From assembly GCA_902826615.1 (NCBI GenBank), contig CADEFN010000002.1, positions 186,001 to 250,000 on the forward strand: DNA of 64,000 bases, read 5' to 3'. A program made the position numbers and the translations under genes. A model generated the notes under the pieces. The model worked only from the letters and a program-made list of their open reading frames with translations, was not told where the DNA came from and ran no database searches. This DNA comes from an uncultured Gemmatimonadota bacterium (GTDB taxonomy: Bacteria > Gemmatimonadota > Gemmatimonadetes > Gemmatimonadales > Gemmatimonadaceae). This document shows positions 34,151 through 43,704 of the stretch, in pieces. Within the stretch, counting starts at the first letter, position 1; each line of letters starts with the position of its first letter.

Positions 34151-35374
34151 TGAGATTTCGCGAGGCTCCGGGAAGGGCACCAGGTAGCGGCCACCCGCGT
34201 CACCAAAGGCCGCCTGCTCCTGCATGATCTCGGGCGCCAGGTTCCAGGCGAGCAGGAGGAGGTGTGTCGGTGGTGTGGACGCAATACGCGACGGAGCCAC
34301 CACCGGGATATTCACTCCGGGGATGAAGTGCCCCTGTTTGTCGGCGTTCTTGTCCGCCACCCACTCGACGTCACGATCAGTAAAACCACAATAGTTCAGC
34401 AGCACGGTGGCCTTGGCTGGCGCGCCATAGGCTGCAATACGGCCACCGCCCCGTCGTACCGAACCGATCAATTCCTGCAGCTGCCGTCGCACGGTGGTGG
34501 CTCCTGCAGCCAAACGCGTAGCCCCTTCGGCACCCACCCTCCCCCGTTCCGCCGCTATGCGGGCCTCCACGCGCTCGGGATGCGCGAGGGGATGCCCTGC
34601 CCGCCCGATCACCGCGCGCAATGAACCGCCATGTGTTTCGACTCGCTCCACGTCGAGCAGGTCGAGGCCCTCGATGCGGCACATGTGCCTGAGTGACGCC
34701 GTCGACCAGTACGTCATGTGCTCGTGGTACGTCATGTCGAACGCGAGGCTCGAGACCGTATCGGCAAACGACTGCACTTCGACGACAAACACCCCATCAC
34801 GCTTGAGGAGTGTGAAGGCGGCGCGGGTGAAACCCCGCACATCGTCCACGTGCGCAAAGACGTTGGTCGCGGTCACCAGCGAGGCACGGCCGGCCGCGGG
34901 TAAGGTGCGCGCCATGGCTTCGCCGAAGAAGGCGTTCACCGTCGGGATCCCGGCCGCATTGGCGCGCGCCGCCAGTCCTTCGGCGGGCTCGATGCCCAGT
35001 ACGTCCACTCCACGCCGCTGAAATGACGAGAGGAGCAATCCATCGTTGGATCCGACATCGACCACCAGATCGCCGCGGCCGAGGCTCAACCGTTCACACG
35101 CCGACGCGGCAAGGGTGTCAAAGTGCGCCCGCATCGTGCTCGACGTGGATGGCACGTAGGCGTAGTCGGCAAAGAGAACGGCGGGATCCACCACCTCGCG
35201 CAATTGCGCGAGATCACACACGGTGCAATGACAGAGTGTCAGGGGGAAGCGTGGCACCTCCGCGGGTTCATGTGCCTTCCGCAGGCGGTTACCCAGCGGT
35301 TGCTCGCCAAGACTCAGAAACTCACGAAGTTCGCCGCCGCACCCTCTGCACACCGTTCGAATGGTGAGGCTCAT
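34139..35374 (-). CDS. Sugar C-methyltransferase-like SAM enzyme with N-terminal zinc domain
   Basis: 411 residues in three parts: a zinc-binding N-terminus (C-x2-C near residues 9-12 and C-x-C-x2-C near 48-53), a class I SAM domain with motif I VVDVGSNDGLLLSSF, and a C-terminal Rossmann-like domain (IAAYGAPAKATVLLNY). This is the Methyltransf_13/11/14 layout of NDP-hexose 3-C-methyltransferases (TylC3 type). Such enzymes act on NDP-4-keto-deoxysugars. A matching 4,6-dehydratase is not seen nearby. ATG overlaps the upstream ugd stop by four bases. Confidence 0.88.
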   Translation of the reverse strand: MSLTIRTVCRGCGGELREFLSLGEQPLGNRLRKAHEPAEVPRFPLTLCHCTVCDLAQLREVVDPAVLFADYAYVPSTSSTMRAHFDTLAASACERLSLGRGDLVVDVGSNDGLLLSSFQRRGVDVLGIEPAEGLAARANAAGIPTVNAFFGEAMARTLPAAGRASLVTATNVFAHVDDVRGFTRAAFTLLKRDGVFVVEVQSFADTVSSLAFDMTYHEHMTYWSTASLRHMCRIEGLDLLDVERVETHGGSLRAVIGRAGHPLAHPERVEARIAAERGRVGAEGATRLAAGATTVRRQLQELIGSVRRGGGRIAAYGAPAKATVLLNYCGFTDRDVEWVADKNADKQGHFIPGVNIPVVAPSRIASTPPTHLLLLAWNLAPEIMQEQAAFGDAGGRYLVPFPEPREISPPR

Positions 35375-36714
35375 GCCCTCACCCCGATGGGGAGGTATTC
35401 GCAGTGACGTGACCAGAGTGCGGGGTCGAGTCCACGGCGAGCGTCAAGAATCAGGGGGCGTCGCATGAGCCCCTTCACGTGGACCGGGTCGAGTGTGAGG
35501 AATGAACGCCACGCGGTCGCCAGCACTGCGGCGTCGGCACCACGCAGTGCGGTGTCGGCGTCTGTGCTCACCTGCACATCGCTCCCGAGGAGCGTCGCGC
35601 CCATGCTAGCGGCCATCGGATCGCACGCGCGTACACGTGCGCCGGCGTTCTGGAGCAGCCTGACGAGGTCCAGAGAACGTGACTCACGCAGATCGTCGGT
35701 ATCCGGCTTGAACGTGAGGCCGAGGACGGCGACTTCCGCGTTGCGCAGATCGATGCGGCTCTTGAGCAACGCCAGCACACGCTCCGGTCGCTCCGCGTTT
35801 ACCTGCCGCACCGCGTCGAGAATAGGCGTCTTGAGTCCGTTCTGACTTGCCCACGCGGTCAGCGCCTCGGTGTCCTTGGGAAAGCAGCTTCCCCCGTATC
35901 CGAGTCCTGCCAGCAGGTACGAGGTGATGCTGCTCGGCGCATCGGGTCGGGACGCCGGGGGCCTGAAGCGTCGATCCGCATGCACGGCGCGCAACACCGC
36001 GTCGGCGTCCGCGCCATCGACCGCTTCGCATAACGCGGCGATTTCGTTGGCGAACGAGACGAGGGTGGAGAGCAGTGCGTTGGAGGTGTACTTGGCCATC
36101 TCCGCACCCGTGGGTGTGGTGAACACCAGCGGGGCGCCGAAGGGGGCATACAATGCTGCCAGCGCCTCCCGGGTGCGGTCGTCATTTACACCCAGCACCA
36201 CGCGATCGGGGTCGCGCATGTCTTCCACTGCCACCCCTTCGCGCAGGAACTCCGGGTTCATCCCGACACCTAGCGCCTCTGATGAAAGCCCCGAGCTCTC
36301 GCGAAGAATCGGCTCCACCACCTGCGCCGTTGTCCCTGGTGGGACGGTGCTTTTCACAGCGACGGCACGGTACCCTGAAGTGCCCGCCAGCGCCTGGCCT
36401 AACGCCTTGCTGGCGGCCTTGAGTGCGGTGAGGTCGGCCCCATGTCCCGTCGGGGGCGTGCCAACCGCTATCAGGATCACTTCAGCTGCAGCCGCCACGT
36501 CGGCGACATTGCCGGTGACGTCAAGCTTGCGGCGACGCACCACGTCAGCGAGCAATTCGTCGAGGCCGGGCTCGTGAAATGGGGGCGTGCCCGCCGCAAT
36601 CATCTCGCGCCGGCGTGCGTCGATTTCCACCACGGTGACATCGTGTCCGGCATTTGCCAGCACGGCCCCACTCACCAGGCCAACCGGCCCCCCTCCAATG
36701 ACAACCGCGCGCAT
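35371..36714 (-). CDS. ugd: UDP-glucose 6-dehydrogenase
   Basis: 447 residues, three-domain UDP-sugar dehydrogenase. NAD loop GGGPVGLVSG (7-16), substrate-binding region GMNPEFLREG (151-160), Lys in AEMAKYTSNAL (about K208) and catalytic Cys277 in GYGGSCFPKD. Oxidises UDP-glucose to UDP-glucuronate with two NAD. The next gene upstream on the same transcript encodes a likely UDP-glucuronate decarboxylase, so together they would make UDP-xylose. GDP-mannose dehydrogenase is less likely given the neighbour. Confidence 0.92.
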   Translation of the reverse strand: MRAVVIGGGPVGLVSGAVLANAGHDVTVVEIDARRREMIAAGTPPFHEPGLDELLADVVRRRKLDVTGNVADVAAAAEVILIAVGTPPTGHGADLTALKAASKALGQALAGTSGYRAVAVKSTVPPGTTAQVVEPILRESSGLSSEALGVGMNPEFLREGVAVEDMRDPDRVVLGVNDDRTREALAALYAPFGAPLVFTTPTGAEMAKYTSNALLSTLVSFANEIAALCEAVDGADADAVLRAVHADRRFRPPASRPDAPSSITSYLLAGLGYGGSCFPKDTEALTAWASQNGLKTPILDAVRQVNAERPERVLALLKSRIDLRNAEVAVLGLTFKPDTDDLRESRSLDLVRLLQNAGARVRACDPMAASMGATLLGSDVQVSTDADTALRGADAAVLATAWRSFLTLDPVHVKGLMRRPLILDARRGLDPALWSRHCEYLPIGVRA

Positions 36715-37808
36715 CAGCGTGACACCTCACGCGCCCAAGCGAGGGTGCGACGAATGCCGTCTTCAAGTGAAGTGAATGGCGCGTAGTCGAGATGTGAGCG
36801 CGACTTGGTGAGGTCGGGACAGCGACGCTGCGGGTTGTCCGTCAGATAGTGCGGATCGATGCTCTTTTCGAAGGTGACCGGCGTCCCGCTGATGCGCGAC
36901 ACCAGGTCGGCCACTTCGCGAATGCTGACCTCGTGTTCGTTGCCGATGTTGTACGCCTCACCGGGGTGGCCGACCAGCATGGCTCGGTAAAAACCCGCCG
37001 TGGCGTCGGCGATGTAACAGAAGGAACGCGTGGCGCGGCCGTCACTCAGCAGCACAAGGGGCTCGTTGTGGGCCGCTGCCTTCATGAGATCGGGGATGAT
37101 GCGCCCATCGTCGATGCGCTGCCCGGCGCCGTACACGTTGAAGGGACGCACACAACGAATCGGGAAGCCGAACTCCTGGTGATAGACCACGGCCAGTGTT
37201 TCGCCAAAGCGCTTCGACTCATCGTAGCAGGCGCGTGGCCCGGTGCACGAAACAAAGCCGCGATAATCCTCGCGTGTCGGGATGTGCTCGGGATCGGGAT
37301 CGCCGTAGATCTCGCTGGTGCTGAAGAAGAGGAAGCCGCGCAGATCAGCCTGGGCGCGAGCAAGCTCCAGCATGCGCCGCAAACCCCAGACATTCACGTC
37401 GGCAGTTTGCAGGGGCTTGGCCCGGTAGATGATGGGCGAGGCAATGCCCGCCGCGTGAATCGCGTAGTTGAACGGTTCGCTGATCTCGACGTCGCGCGAG
37501 ATGTCGGCGTTGAGGATGCGAACGTTCGGATCGGAGGCAAGGCTCTGCAATCGTGCCGGAAGCCCCGTCACGAAGTTGTCGACCACCAGGACCTTGGCCG
37601 GGCGTTTCCAGCGGTTCGCATTAAGGTGCACGAGCATGTCCACCATTGCCGCCCCGAGAAATCCCGCCCCGCCCGAGACAAGCACTGTGCTCCCCTCCAT
37701 GGCGTCCGCCGCAGCGCCCAGTGCGTTGGCAGCCAGCGCCGCGTCCTCTCGGAGGATTTTCTCGGCTGCGGTCACTGTGGCGTCACCCGTCGATCCGTTC
37801 ACCGGCAT
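36714..37808 (-). CDS. UDP-glucuronate decarboxylase-like extended SDR
   Basis: 364 residues. A 40-residue extension precedes the NAD loop GGAGFLG (46-52). FFSTSEIYGDP and CYDESKR (Y195, K199) are characteristic of the UXS (UDP-xylose synthase) group, as is RPFNVYGAGQRIDDGRIIPD. Expected reaction: UDP-glucuronate to UDP-xylose plus CO2 in the cytosol; a CDP/dTDP-sugar epimerase or dehydratase cannot be excluded. First gene of the three-gene minus-strand operon with ugd and the C-methyltransferase; its stop and the ugd ATG share one base. Confidence 0.85.
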   Translation of the reverse strand: MPVNGSTGDATVTAAEKILREDAALAANALGAAADAMEGSTVLVSGGAGFLGAAMVDMLVHLNANRWKRPAKVLVVDNFVTGLPARLQSLASDPNVRILNADISRDVEISEPFNYAIHAAGIASPIIYRAKPLQTADVNVWGLRRMLELARAQADLRGFLFFSTSEIYGDPDPEHIPTREDYRGFVSCTGPRACYDESKRFGETLAVVYHQEFGFPIRCVRPFNVYGAGQRIDDGRIIPDLMKAAAHNEPLVLLSDGRATRSFCYIADATAGFYRAMLVGHPGEAYNIGNEHEVSIREVADLVSRISGTPVTFEKSIDPHYLTDNPQRRCPDLTKSRSHLDYAPFTSLEDGIRRTLAWAREVSR

Positions 37809-38226
37809 TCTGAAGACCTATATGAAGTAGTTTGAGACCTGCGTCGTGGACGACTGAGGCAAGAGCGCGGCCAGATCAACAGCCGACCTTGCGACCGATT
37901 CCCCCGAATTGCCAACGGCGTTCATGATCGTCGTTTGACGAGCTAAGGTGCAGGCAGGCAATTCGTTGGCGGTCTTCAACGACGAGCCTTGGGACGGAGT
38001 CGTAGGGTGTCCCGCACCGAGCGTTGCTTCCGCGCAACAGGTCTGAAAGCTGATATGGTTAGGGCCGACCCGACAGCAGACACCATGACCCATGGTGGGG
38101 CGGTTGGTGAGCGGGAAGCTGAGTGGTCGCGAATTTGCGTTAGCTGACGGGGAGATGTCCTGGGGCGGTTGGGTCTTGGCTGGCCGCTCCCTCACGTGCG
38201 TTTTCAGGAACAGACAGGGTTCTGCC
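37809..38226. promoter_or_regulatory. Divergent non-coding interval with palindrome CACCATG-ACC-CATGGTG
   Basis: A 418-base stretch between divergent genes. It holds a perfect 7-bp inverted repeat with 3-base spacer at 38081-38097, the shape of a dimeric-regulator operator, and GTTGC-N6-GCAAC at about 38022-38037. CGTCGTT and AACGACG form a wider inverted pair near 37930 and 37980. No convincing promoter boxes. No gene supported. Confidence 0.4.
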
Positions 38227-39030
38227 ATGCCTTCCATACCGCTGCCGCCACCAACTCCCGAAGAGCTTTCGGCGCCGCCTGACATCTCGCTGGTCATGCC
38301 GTGCTACAACGAGGAGGCCATCGTTGGGCAGACGATTCGCCGGACGCTCAGCGCATTTCGCGGGGCTGGTCATCGTTTGCAGCTGGTGGCCGTCGACAAC
38401 GGCTCGAGTGATCGCACCGGCGAGATCATCCAGGAATATGTGGACGCCGGCCAGCCGGTCATTCGGGTGCGCGTGGAGAAAAATCAGGGTTATGGCTTCG
38501 GCATTCTGAGCGGAATCCCGCATGCCACCGCACCCTGGGTTGGATTTATCCCTGCCGACTCGCAGGTGGACGCCCACGAGACGGTGCACCTGTATGAAGA
38601 GGCTGTGGCCTGCGAGGAGCCGGTGCTGGCGAAGGCGCGTCGCCGTTTCCGCATGGATGGCTTCACGCGCAAGGTGGTGTCGGTCACCTTCAACTCGCTC
38701 TTCCGCCTGCTCTGGCCCCGCATTGCATCGTTTGACATCAACGGGCTTCCCAAGATCATGCCGAGGGAAGTGATCCGGCGCATGGGGTTGTCCTCCAAGG
38801 ATTGGTTCCTCGACCCCGAGATCATGATCAAGTCGTACTATCTCGGCGTGCGGGTGATCGAATACAGCGTGTTCGCGCGCATGCGCAGCCGCGGGCTCTC
38901 CCATGTCAACGCGGGCACCTGCGTCAACTTCTTTGCAGGGCTCATCCGGTACCGGTTCTCGTCGGAGCTCTCCACGTGGCGTGCGCGCTCACCACAGCCG
39001 CTTCCGCTGACCAGCAGCGCGACCGAGTGA
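38227..39030 (+). CDS. Glycosyltransferase family 2, polyprenyl-phosphate sugar synthase-like
   Basis: 268 residues from ATG 38227; the upstream open frame to 38092 is unlikely coding. GT-A domain: DISLVMPCYNEEAIVGQTI, AVDNGSSDRTGEII, and the DxD-equivalent FIPADSQVDAHE. The pattern (short protein, strongly conserved first 200 residues, only weak hydrophobicity at the end) resembles DPM1-type enzymes that make polyprenyl-phosphate mannose or glucose. The product would be a lipid-linked sugar donor for GT-C enzymes encoded nearby. Exact sugar unknown. Confidence 0.85.
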   Translation: MPSIPLPPPTPEELSAPPDISLVMPCYNEEAIVGQTIRRTLSAFRGAGHRLQLVAVDNGSSDRTGEIIQEYVDAGQPVIRVRVEKNQGYGFGILSGIPHATAPWVGFIPADSQVDAHETVHLYEEAVACEEPVLAKARRRFRMDGFTRKVVSVTFNSLFRLLWPRIASFDINGLPKIMPREVIRRMGLSSKDWFLDPEIMIKSYYLGVRVIEYSVFARMRSRGLSHVNAGTCVNFFAGLIRYRFSSELSTWRARSPQPLPLTSSATE

Positions 39031-39073
39031 GCGGTCCGCGACCACACGCAGCGCACTCTCCCGCACTCAGCCC

Positions 39074-39859
39074 ATGCACGTGATCATCCTCGCCGGCGGC
39101 CGCGGCACACGGCTCGCCGAGGAAACGTCGTCGCGCCCCAAGCCCATGGTGGAAATCGGTGGGCGGCCGATTCTCTGGCACCTGATGAGTTTCTACGCCT
39201 CACATGGCTTCAAGGACTTTCTGGTGGCCTGTGGCTACAAGGGCGAGATGATCAAGGAGTATTTCAAGAATATCGCCGTGCACGAGAGTGACTTCTTTGT
39301 GGATCTGCGCGATGGCGGCATGCGCGTGATCCACGGCAGCCGTCTCGACTGGCGGGTCGGGCTGGTGGATACCGGGCTCGACACGATGACCGGGGGGCGT
39401 CTGCGCCGGATGCGTGATCTCGTCGGCAACGAAACCTGCATGGCGACTTATGGCGATGGCTTGTCGGACGTGGACTTGCAGGCACTGCTCGCCTTCCATC
39501 GCGCACATGGCAAACTCGCGACAGTCACTGCGGTTCGCCCGCCGGCACGCTTTGGCGGACTCCGCCTCACCGACGACCGTGTGGAAGCCTTCTCGGAGAA
39601 GCCGCAAGCCGAGGGAGGCTGGATCAACGGTGGCTTCTTTGTGTTCGAGCCCGCCGTCTTCGAGTACCTCACCGGCGACGACACCATTCTTGAACGTGAT
39701 CCCCTCGAGCGCCTGGCGCGCGATGGGCAACTGATGGCCTTCAAACACCCGGGGTTTTTCCAGCCGATGGACACGCTGCGTGAACGTGACCTGCTCGAAG
39801 CGTTATGGAGCAGTGGAGACGCCCCATGGAAAGGCCGGACCAACGGAGGCCCCGCGTGA
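39074..39859 (+). CDS. rfbF: Glucose-1-phosphate cytidylyltransferase
   Basis: 261 residues. Nucleotidyltransferase signature GGRGTRLAEETSSRPKPM at 8-25, then EIGGRPILWHLM and TYGDGLSDVD, which are typical for RfbF rather than for dTDP or UDP enzymes. Reaction: CTP plus glucose 1-phosphate to CDP-glucose. The usual next enzyme, CDP-glucose 4,6-dehydratase (RfbG), is not in the window, so either CDP-glucose feeds an enzyme outside or one of the SDR proteins here takes that role. Confidence 0.92.
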   Translation: MHVIILAGGRGTRLAEETSSRPKPMVEIGGRPILWHLMSFYASHGFKDFLVACGYKGEMIKEYFKNIAVHESDFFVDLRDGGMRVIHGSRLDWRVGLVDTGLDTMTGGRLRRMRDLVGNETCMATYGDGLSDVDLQALLAFHRAHGKLATVTAVRPPARFGGLRLTDDRVEAFSEKPQAEGGWINGGFFVFEPAVFEYLTGDDTILERDPLERLARDGQLMAFKHPGFFQPMDTLRERDLLEALWSSGDAPWKGRTNGGPA

Positions 39860-41262
39860 GCCGTTTGCCGCATGTCGTGGTGCTCGGCGGTGGCCCCGCC
39901 GGCTGTGGCGCTGCCTTTCAGCTGCGCCGCACGGGAAAGGCCACCGTCACGCTGCTCGAAAGGCAGACGGTCGTTGGAGGCAATGCGGGCTCCTTTGAAT
40001 GGGGCGGACAGTGGCTCGACTATGGCAGCCATCGCCTGCACCACACCGTGGCGCCCGAGATCCTCACCGACATCAAGCAGATGCTCGGCGCCGACTTCGG
40101 AGATTTCGACCGGCATGGGCGCATCCGGCTGCGGGGACAGTGGCTCCACTTCCCCATCAAGCCGGTGGACCTGCTCCTCCGCCTCGACAAGGGTTTCGCC
40201 ATCGGCATGGCGCGTGACATGGTCATGCGCAAACTGCGCAAAGCTGATGAAGGCACCACCTTCGCCTCCGTGCTCCGGGCCAACCTGGGCCACACGATGT
40301 GCGAGCACTTCTACTTTCCGTACTCGCGCAAGCTCTGGGGCAAGGAACCCGAAACGCTGTCCGGCATCCAGGCCCGCAAACGGGTGACGGCCGGGAGCTT
40401 TGGCAAGCTGATCAAGCGCCTGCTCAAGCCCGTTGGTGGTGGCAAGTACTACTACATGCGGAAAGGTTACGGCCAGATCAGCCAGGTGTATGCTGACCAC
40501 GCCGCGAAACTTGGCGCCGAGATCGCGTTAGGCTGGGGAGCGGTCAAGGTGACCCGCTCCACGGAACCCGGATACACCTGGACCATCACCGCCGAGCAGG
40601 GCACGGAACGCCGCGTGATTCACGCCGACCATATCTGGTCGACGATTCCGATCACCTTGCTGGCCAAGATCACGGAGCCGGCAGCGCCGGCTGCGGTGAT
40701 GACCGCGGCCCAGCAGATCGGATATCGCGCGATGGTGCTGGCCTACGTGCAGCTCCCGGTCGATCAATACACCACCACCGACGCGCACTACTTTCCCGAA
40801 GCGAACGTGCGTGTCACGCGGCTCTCGGAACCCAAGAATTACTTTCGCAGCACCGCACCAAAGGGCACCACGGTTCTCTGCGCCGAGTATCCCTGTCAGG
40901 TGGGCGACGAGATCTGGTCGATGAGCGATGACGAGCTCGCGGCACTGGTGGCCAAGGACACGGCCACCGCCGGAATTCCGCTCCCGGCCAAACCGATTGC
41001 TGTGCATGCGCGACGTCTTGCCCAGGCATATCCCACTTATCAGATGGGATACGAGAAACCACTGGCCGCTCTCGACCAGTGGGCCGGCTCGCAGCCAAAC
41101 ATCCTCGTGTACGGACGGCAGGGTCTCTTTGCGCACGACAACACCCATCACGCGCTCTTCATGGCCTACTCGGCCGTGGACTGCCTGACGAACAGTGGGT
41201 TCGACGACGCCAAGTGGGCGGGATACCGGGAAATCTTCAAATCGCATGTCGTCGAAGACTGA
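39856..41262 (+). CDS. FAD-dependent UGM/oxidase-like protein
   Basis: 468 residues from GTG 39856, which overlaps the rfbF stop (GTGA) and has GGAGG at 39845-39849. FAD loop VVVLGGGPAGCGAAF with VTLLERQ after it, VVGGNAGSF, and YGSHRLHH; YSRKLWGKEP parallels YTEKVWGIP of the protein at 30404-31921. Superfamily as for that paralogue: UDP-galactopyranose mutase, HemY and amine oxidases. Its exact reaction is unknown. Start of a tight run of genes to 46733. Confidence 0.82.
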   Translation: MSRLPHVVVLGGGPAGCGAAFQLRRTGKATVTLLERQTVVGGNAGSFEWGGQWLDYGSHRLHHTVAPEILTDIKQMLGADFGDFDRHGRIRLRGQWLHFPIKPVDLLLRLDKGFAIGMARDMVMRKLRKADEGTTFASVLRANLGHTMCEHFYFPYSRKLWGKEPETLSGIQARKRVTAGSFGKLIKRLLKPVGGGKYYYMRKGYGQISQVYADHAAKLGAEIALGWGAVKVTRSTEPGYTWTITAEQGTERRVIHADHIWSTIPITLLAKITEPAAPAAVMTAAQQIGYRAMVLAYVQLPVDQYTTTDAHYFPEANVRVTRLSEPKNYFRSTAPKGTTVLCAEYPCQVGDEIWSMSDDELAALVAKDTATAGIPLPAKPIAVHARRLAQAYPTYQMGYEKPLAALDQWAGSQPNILVYGRQGLFAHDNTHHALFMAYSAVDCLTNSGFDDAKWAGYREIFKSHVVED

Positions 41263-42706
41263 GGCACGAGCCTGGTGGATCCCCGCCGGGCTCGCCCTCC
41301 TTGCGTTGCTCATCCGGCTGCCCGGACTGAACGGCGGGCTCTGGGCCGACGAGATCTATTCCACGCTCTACGCCTTTCGCACGCCCTTCCCCGAGCAGCT
41401 TTTCGAGTTCCACGGAGACAACAAGCATCCGTTCTACTCGCTGCTCGCCCACTTCTCGCTCTCGGTGTTTGGTGAGTCGCCGTGGTCGTTGCGGCTCCCG
41501 GCCCTGCTGTTCGGCGCCGCGACGGTCGGCATGCTGTACGAACTTGGCAGACGCATCACGGACTACACGGAGTCGCTGTTTGCGGCGCTCCTGCTCGCGG
41601 TGTCGTATCACCACGCCTGGTTCTCGCAGAATGCGCGTGGCTACAGTCTGCTGGGGTTTGCCGCCGTCGTGAGTACCTGGTGCCTGATCCGGGTGTTGCG
41701 AAACAACGATCGGCGGGCGGGCGTGGGGTTCGCCGTCGTGATTGCACTCGGGGCATACACCCATCTGACATTTGTTTTCGCGGTGTTTGCGCAGTTCATC
41801 GTCGCGTTGCTGGCCGTGGCGGGGTGGCCCTCAGACAAGCCGCGCGCCGACTGGAAGCTCGCGCTCGGCGTTTTTGTGGGGGGTGGTGCGCTGGCGCTTG
41901 CCCTGTATGCGCCCATGGCCGAGCCGGTCGTGAAGTTTTTCCTGCACAAAGAGTCGACCCTCAAGGGCGTCTCCTCGCCGGCCTGGGCCGTGGGCGAAGC
42001 GATTCGTGTGCTCAAGGTCGGCCTCGGCGGCGGCCTGCTGGGCGCGATTACCAGCGCCGTGCTCGGGCTGGCCGCACTGGTCGGGTTGACCGGGCTTCTG
42101 TCCTATTGGAGGCGCGACCGGCAGGTTGCCCTTCTGCTGGCCCTGCCGGTGGTGACCATGCTGGGGGGAGCCCTCCTTGGGCGCGGTACGATGTACCCCA
42201 GGTTCTTCTTCCTGCTGGCCGGATTCGCCGTGCTGATAGGTGTTCGCGGTGCCTCGTTGTGGGCAGGGGCCGCTGCGCATCTTGTTGGCAAGAAACAACT
42301 TGAGGGCCCACTTACCCTTTCGGGACTTTCCCTGCTGGCCCTGCTCTCGGCGGCGTCGCTGCCACGTAACTGGCGGCTTCCCAAGCAGGATTACGTGGGA
42401 GCCATGCGGTTCGTCGATGAGCAGAGCGGAAAGGACGCCATTGTCGCGACGGCTGATATGACCACCGAGATCTACGGTCGGTACTTTCGGCGTTCGTGGC
42501 ACGACGTTCGCGACGTAGCGACGATGGATTCTCTTCGTCGGCGGGGTGACGTGTGGCTGGTCTACACGTTTCCGCGCTACCTGGCCCGGTTCGACTCCTC
42601 GCTTGCCTCGCTGGTTGAGCGCGACTGTCGGCCGCCTCGTGTGTTTGCGGGAACCGTGGGAGGAGGCGAAGTCGTGGTGTGTACCCTGAGCCAGTCCGGC
42701 ACCTGA
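41246..42706 (+). CDS. GT-C (GT39/PMT_2-like) membrane glycosyltransferase
   Basis: About 486 residues from ATG 41246, overlapping the upstream gene by 17 bases. Ten or more hydrophobic segments. The first periplasmic loop has [13 protein letters not shown] with the acidic pair D35-E36 that marks ArnT/PMT-type GT-C enzymes; a second conserved stretch is [18 protein letters not shown] and [15 protein letters not shown]. Family role: periplasmic sugar transfer from polyprenyl-phosphate sugar. It is followed directly by a GT2 that may synthesise the donor and by a flippase-like protein. Confidence 0.85.
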   Translation: MSSKTEARAWWIPAGLALLALLIRLPGLNGGLWADEIYSTLYAFRTPFPEQLFEFHGDNKHPFYSLLAHFSLSVFGESPWSLRLPALLFGAATVGMLYELGRRITDYTESLFAALLLAVSYHHAWFSQNARGYSLLGFAAVVSTWCLIRVLRNNDRRAGVGFAVVIALGAYTHLTFVFAVFAQFIVALLAVAGWPSDKPRADWKLALGVFVGGGALALALYAPMAEPVVKFFLHKESTLKGVSSPAWAVGEAIRVLKVGLGGGLLGAITSAVLGLAALVGLTGLLSYWRRDRQVALLLALPVVTMLGGALLGRGTMYPRFFFLLAGFAVLIGVRGASLWAGAAAHLVGKKQLEGPLTLSGLSLLALLSAASLPRNWRLPKQDYVGAMRFVDEQSGKDAIVATADMTTEIYGRYFRRSWHDVRDVATMDSLRRRGDVWLVYTFPRYLARFDSSLASLVERDCRPPRVFAGTVGGGEVVVCTLSQSGT

Positions 42707-43704
42707 TGAAACTGATCATCCAGATCCCCTGCTTGAACGAGGCAACGACGCTGCCAGGCACCCTGGCGCAGTTGCCGCGCACCCTGCCGGGCATCGACAG
42801 CATCGAGGTGCTGATTGTCGACGACGGAAGCCGCGACGGGACCTCCGATGTTGCCCGGGCGCTGGGAGTACAACACGTCGTGCAATTCGAGCGAAATCGC
42901 GGACTGGCGGCCGCCTTTGCAGCGGGGCTCGATGCCTCGGTCAAGGCCGGTGCTGACATCATCGTGAACACAGACGCCGACAACCAGTATCAGGCCGAGG
43001 ACATCGCCAAGCTGGTCGAGCCCATTCTCGCGCGTCGCGCGGAAATCGTGGTGGGTGACCGGGGCGTCGGATCGCTTTCGAACTTCTCGCCGATCAAACG
43101 CAAACTGCAGGTACTGGGAAGCACTGTGGTCGGGCGTGCGGCCGAGCTCTCCACCCCCGATGCGACGAGCGGCTTTCGCGCGCTCTCGCGCGAGGCAGCG
43201 CTCAAGACGCTGGTATTGAGCAACTACTCGTACACGCTGGAGTCGCTCATCCAGGCAGGGGCCCGCCGCGCCGCCGTCGAGTTCGTGCCCATCGGCATCA
43301 ATCCGCAAACGCGACCATCGCGCCTGATGAAGAGCATTCCGCACTACATCAGGAAATCCGGCGTCACCATTCTGCGGGCCTACACGATGTATCAGCCACT
43401 GCGCGTCTTCATGACGACGGGGCTGACGTGCATCGGGCTCGGGCTCATTCCCGCGTTTCGCTTTGTCTATTTCTACCTGACCGGCAATCGCGTCGGGCAC
43501 GTGCAAAGCCTGATCCTTGCCGCGATTCTCCTGGTGGTTGGCTTCCAGATTCTGCTGATCGGGCTGCTGGCTGACCTCATTTCGTTCAATCGCAAGATTG
43601 CCGAGGAATCGGTGTACCGGCTGCGCAAACTCGAGGCGACTGTCGCGACGCTGCAGAGCCCGGCGCCCGACGAGGCTGACCACCATCCGGTGCCGATGTC
43701 ATGA
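42706..43704 (+). CDS. Glycosyltransferase family 2 with two C-terminal membrane helices (polyprenyl-phosphate sugar synthase type)
   Basis: 332 residues from ATG 42706 (TGATG overlap with the upstream gene). GT-A domain: [34 protein letters not shown] with the D-A-D metal site. Two hydrophobic segments near 235-300 ([40 protein letters not shown]) give the GtrB/Dpm-like layout, whose members make polyprenyl-phosphate glucose or mannose. A coiled-coil-like tail ends the protein. Confidence 0.9.
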   Translation: MKLIIQIPCLNEATTLPGTLAQLPRTLPGIDSIEVLIVDDGSRDGTSDVARALGVQHVVQFERNRGLAAAFAAGLDASVKAGADIIVNTDADNQYQAEDIAKLVEPILARRAEIVVGDRGVGSLSNFSPIKRKLQVLGSTVVGRAAELSTPDATSGFRALSREAALKTLVLSNYSYTLESLIQAGARRAAVEFVPIGINPQTRPSRLMKSIPHYIRKSGVTILRAYTMYQPLRVFMTTGLTCIGLGLIPAFRFVYFYLTGNRVGHVQSLILAAILLVVGFQILLIGLLADLISFNRKIAEESVYRLRKLEATVATLQSPAPDEADHHPVPMS

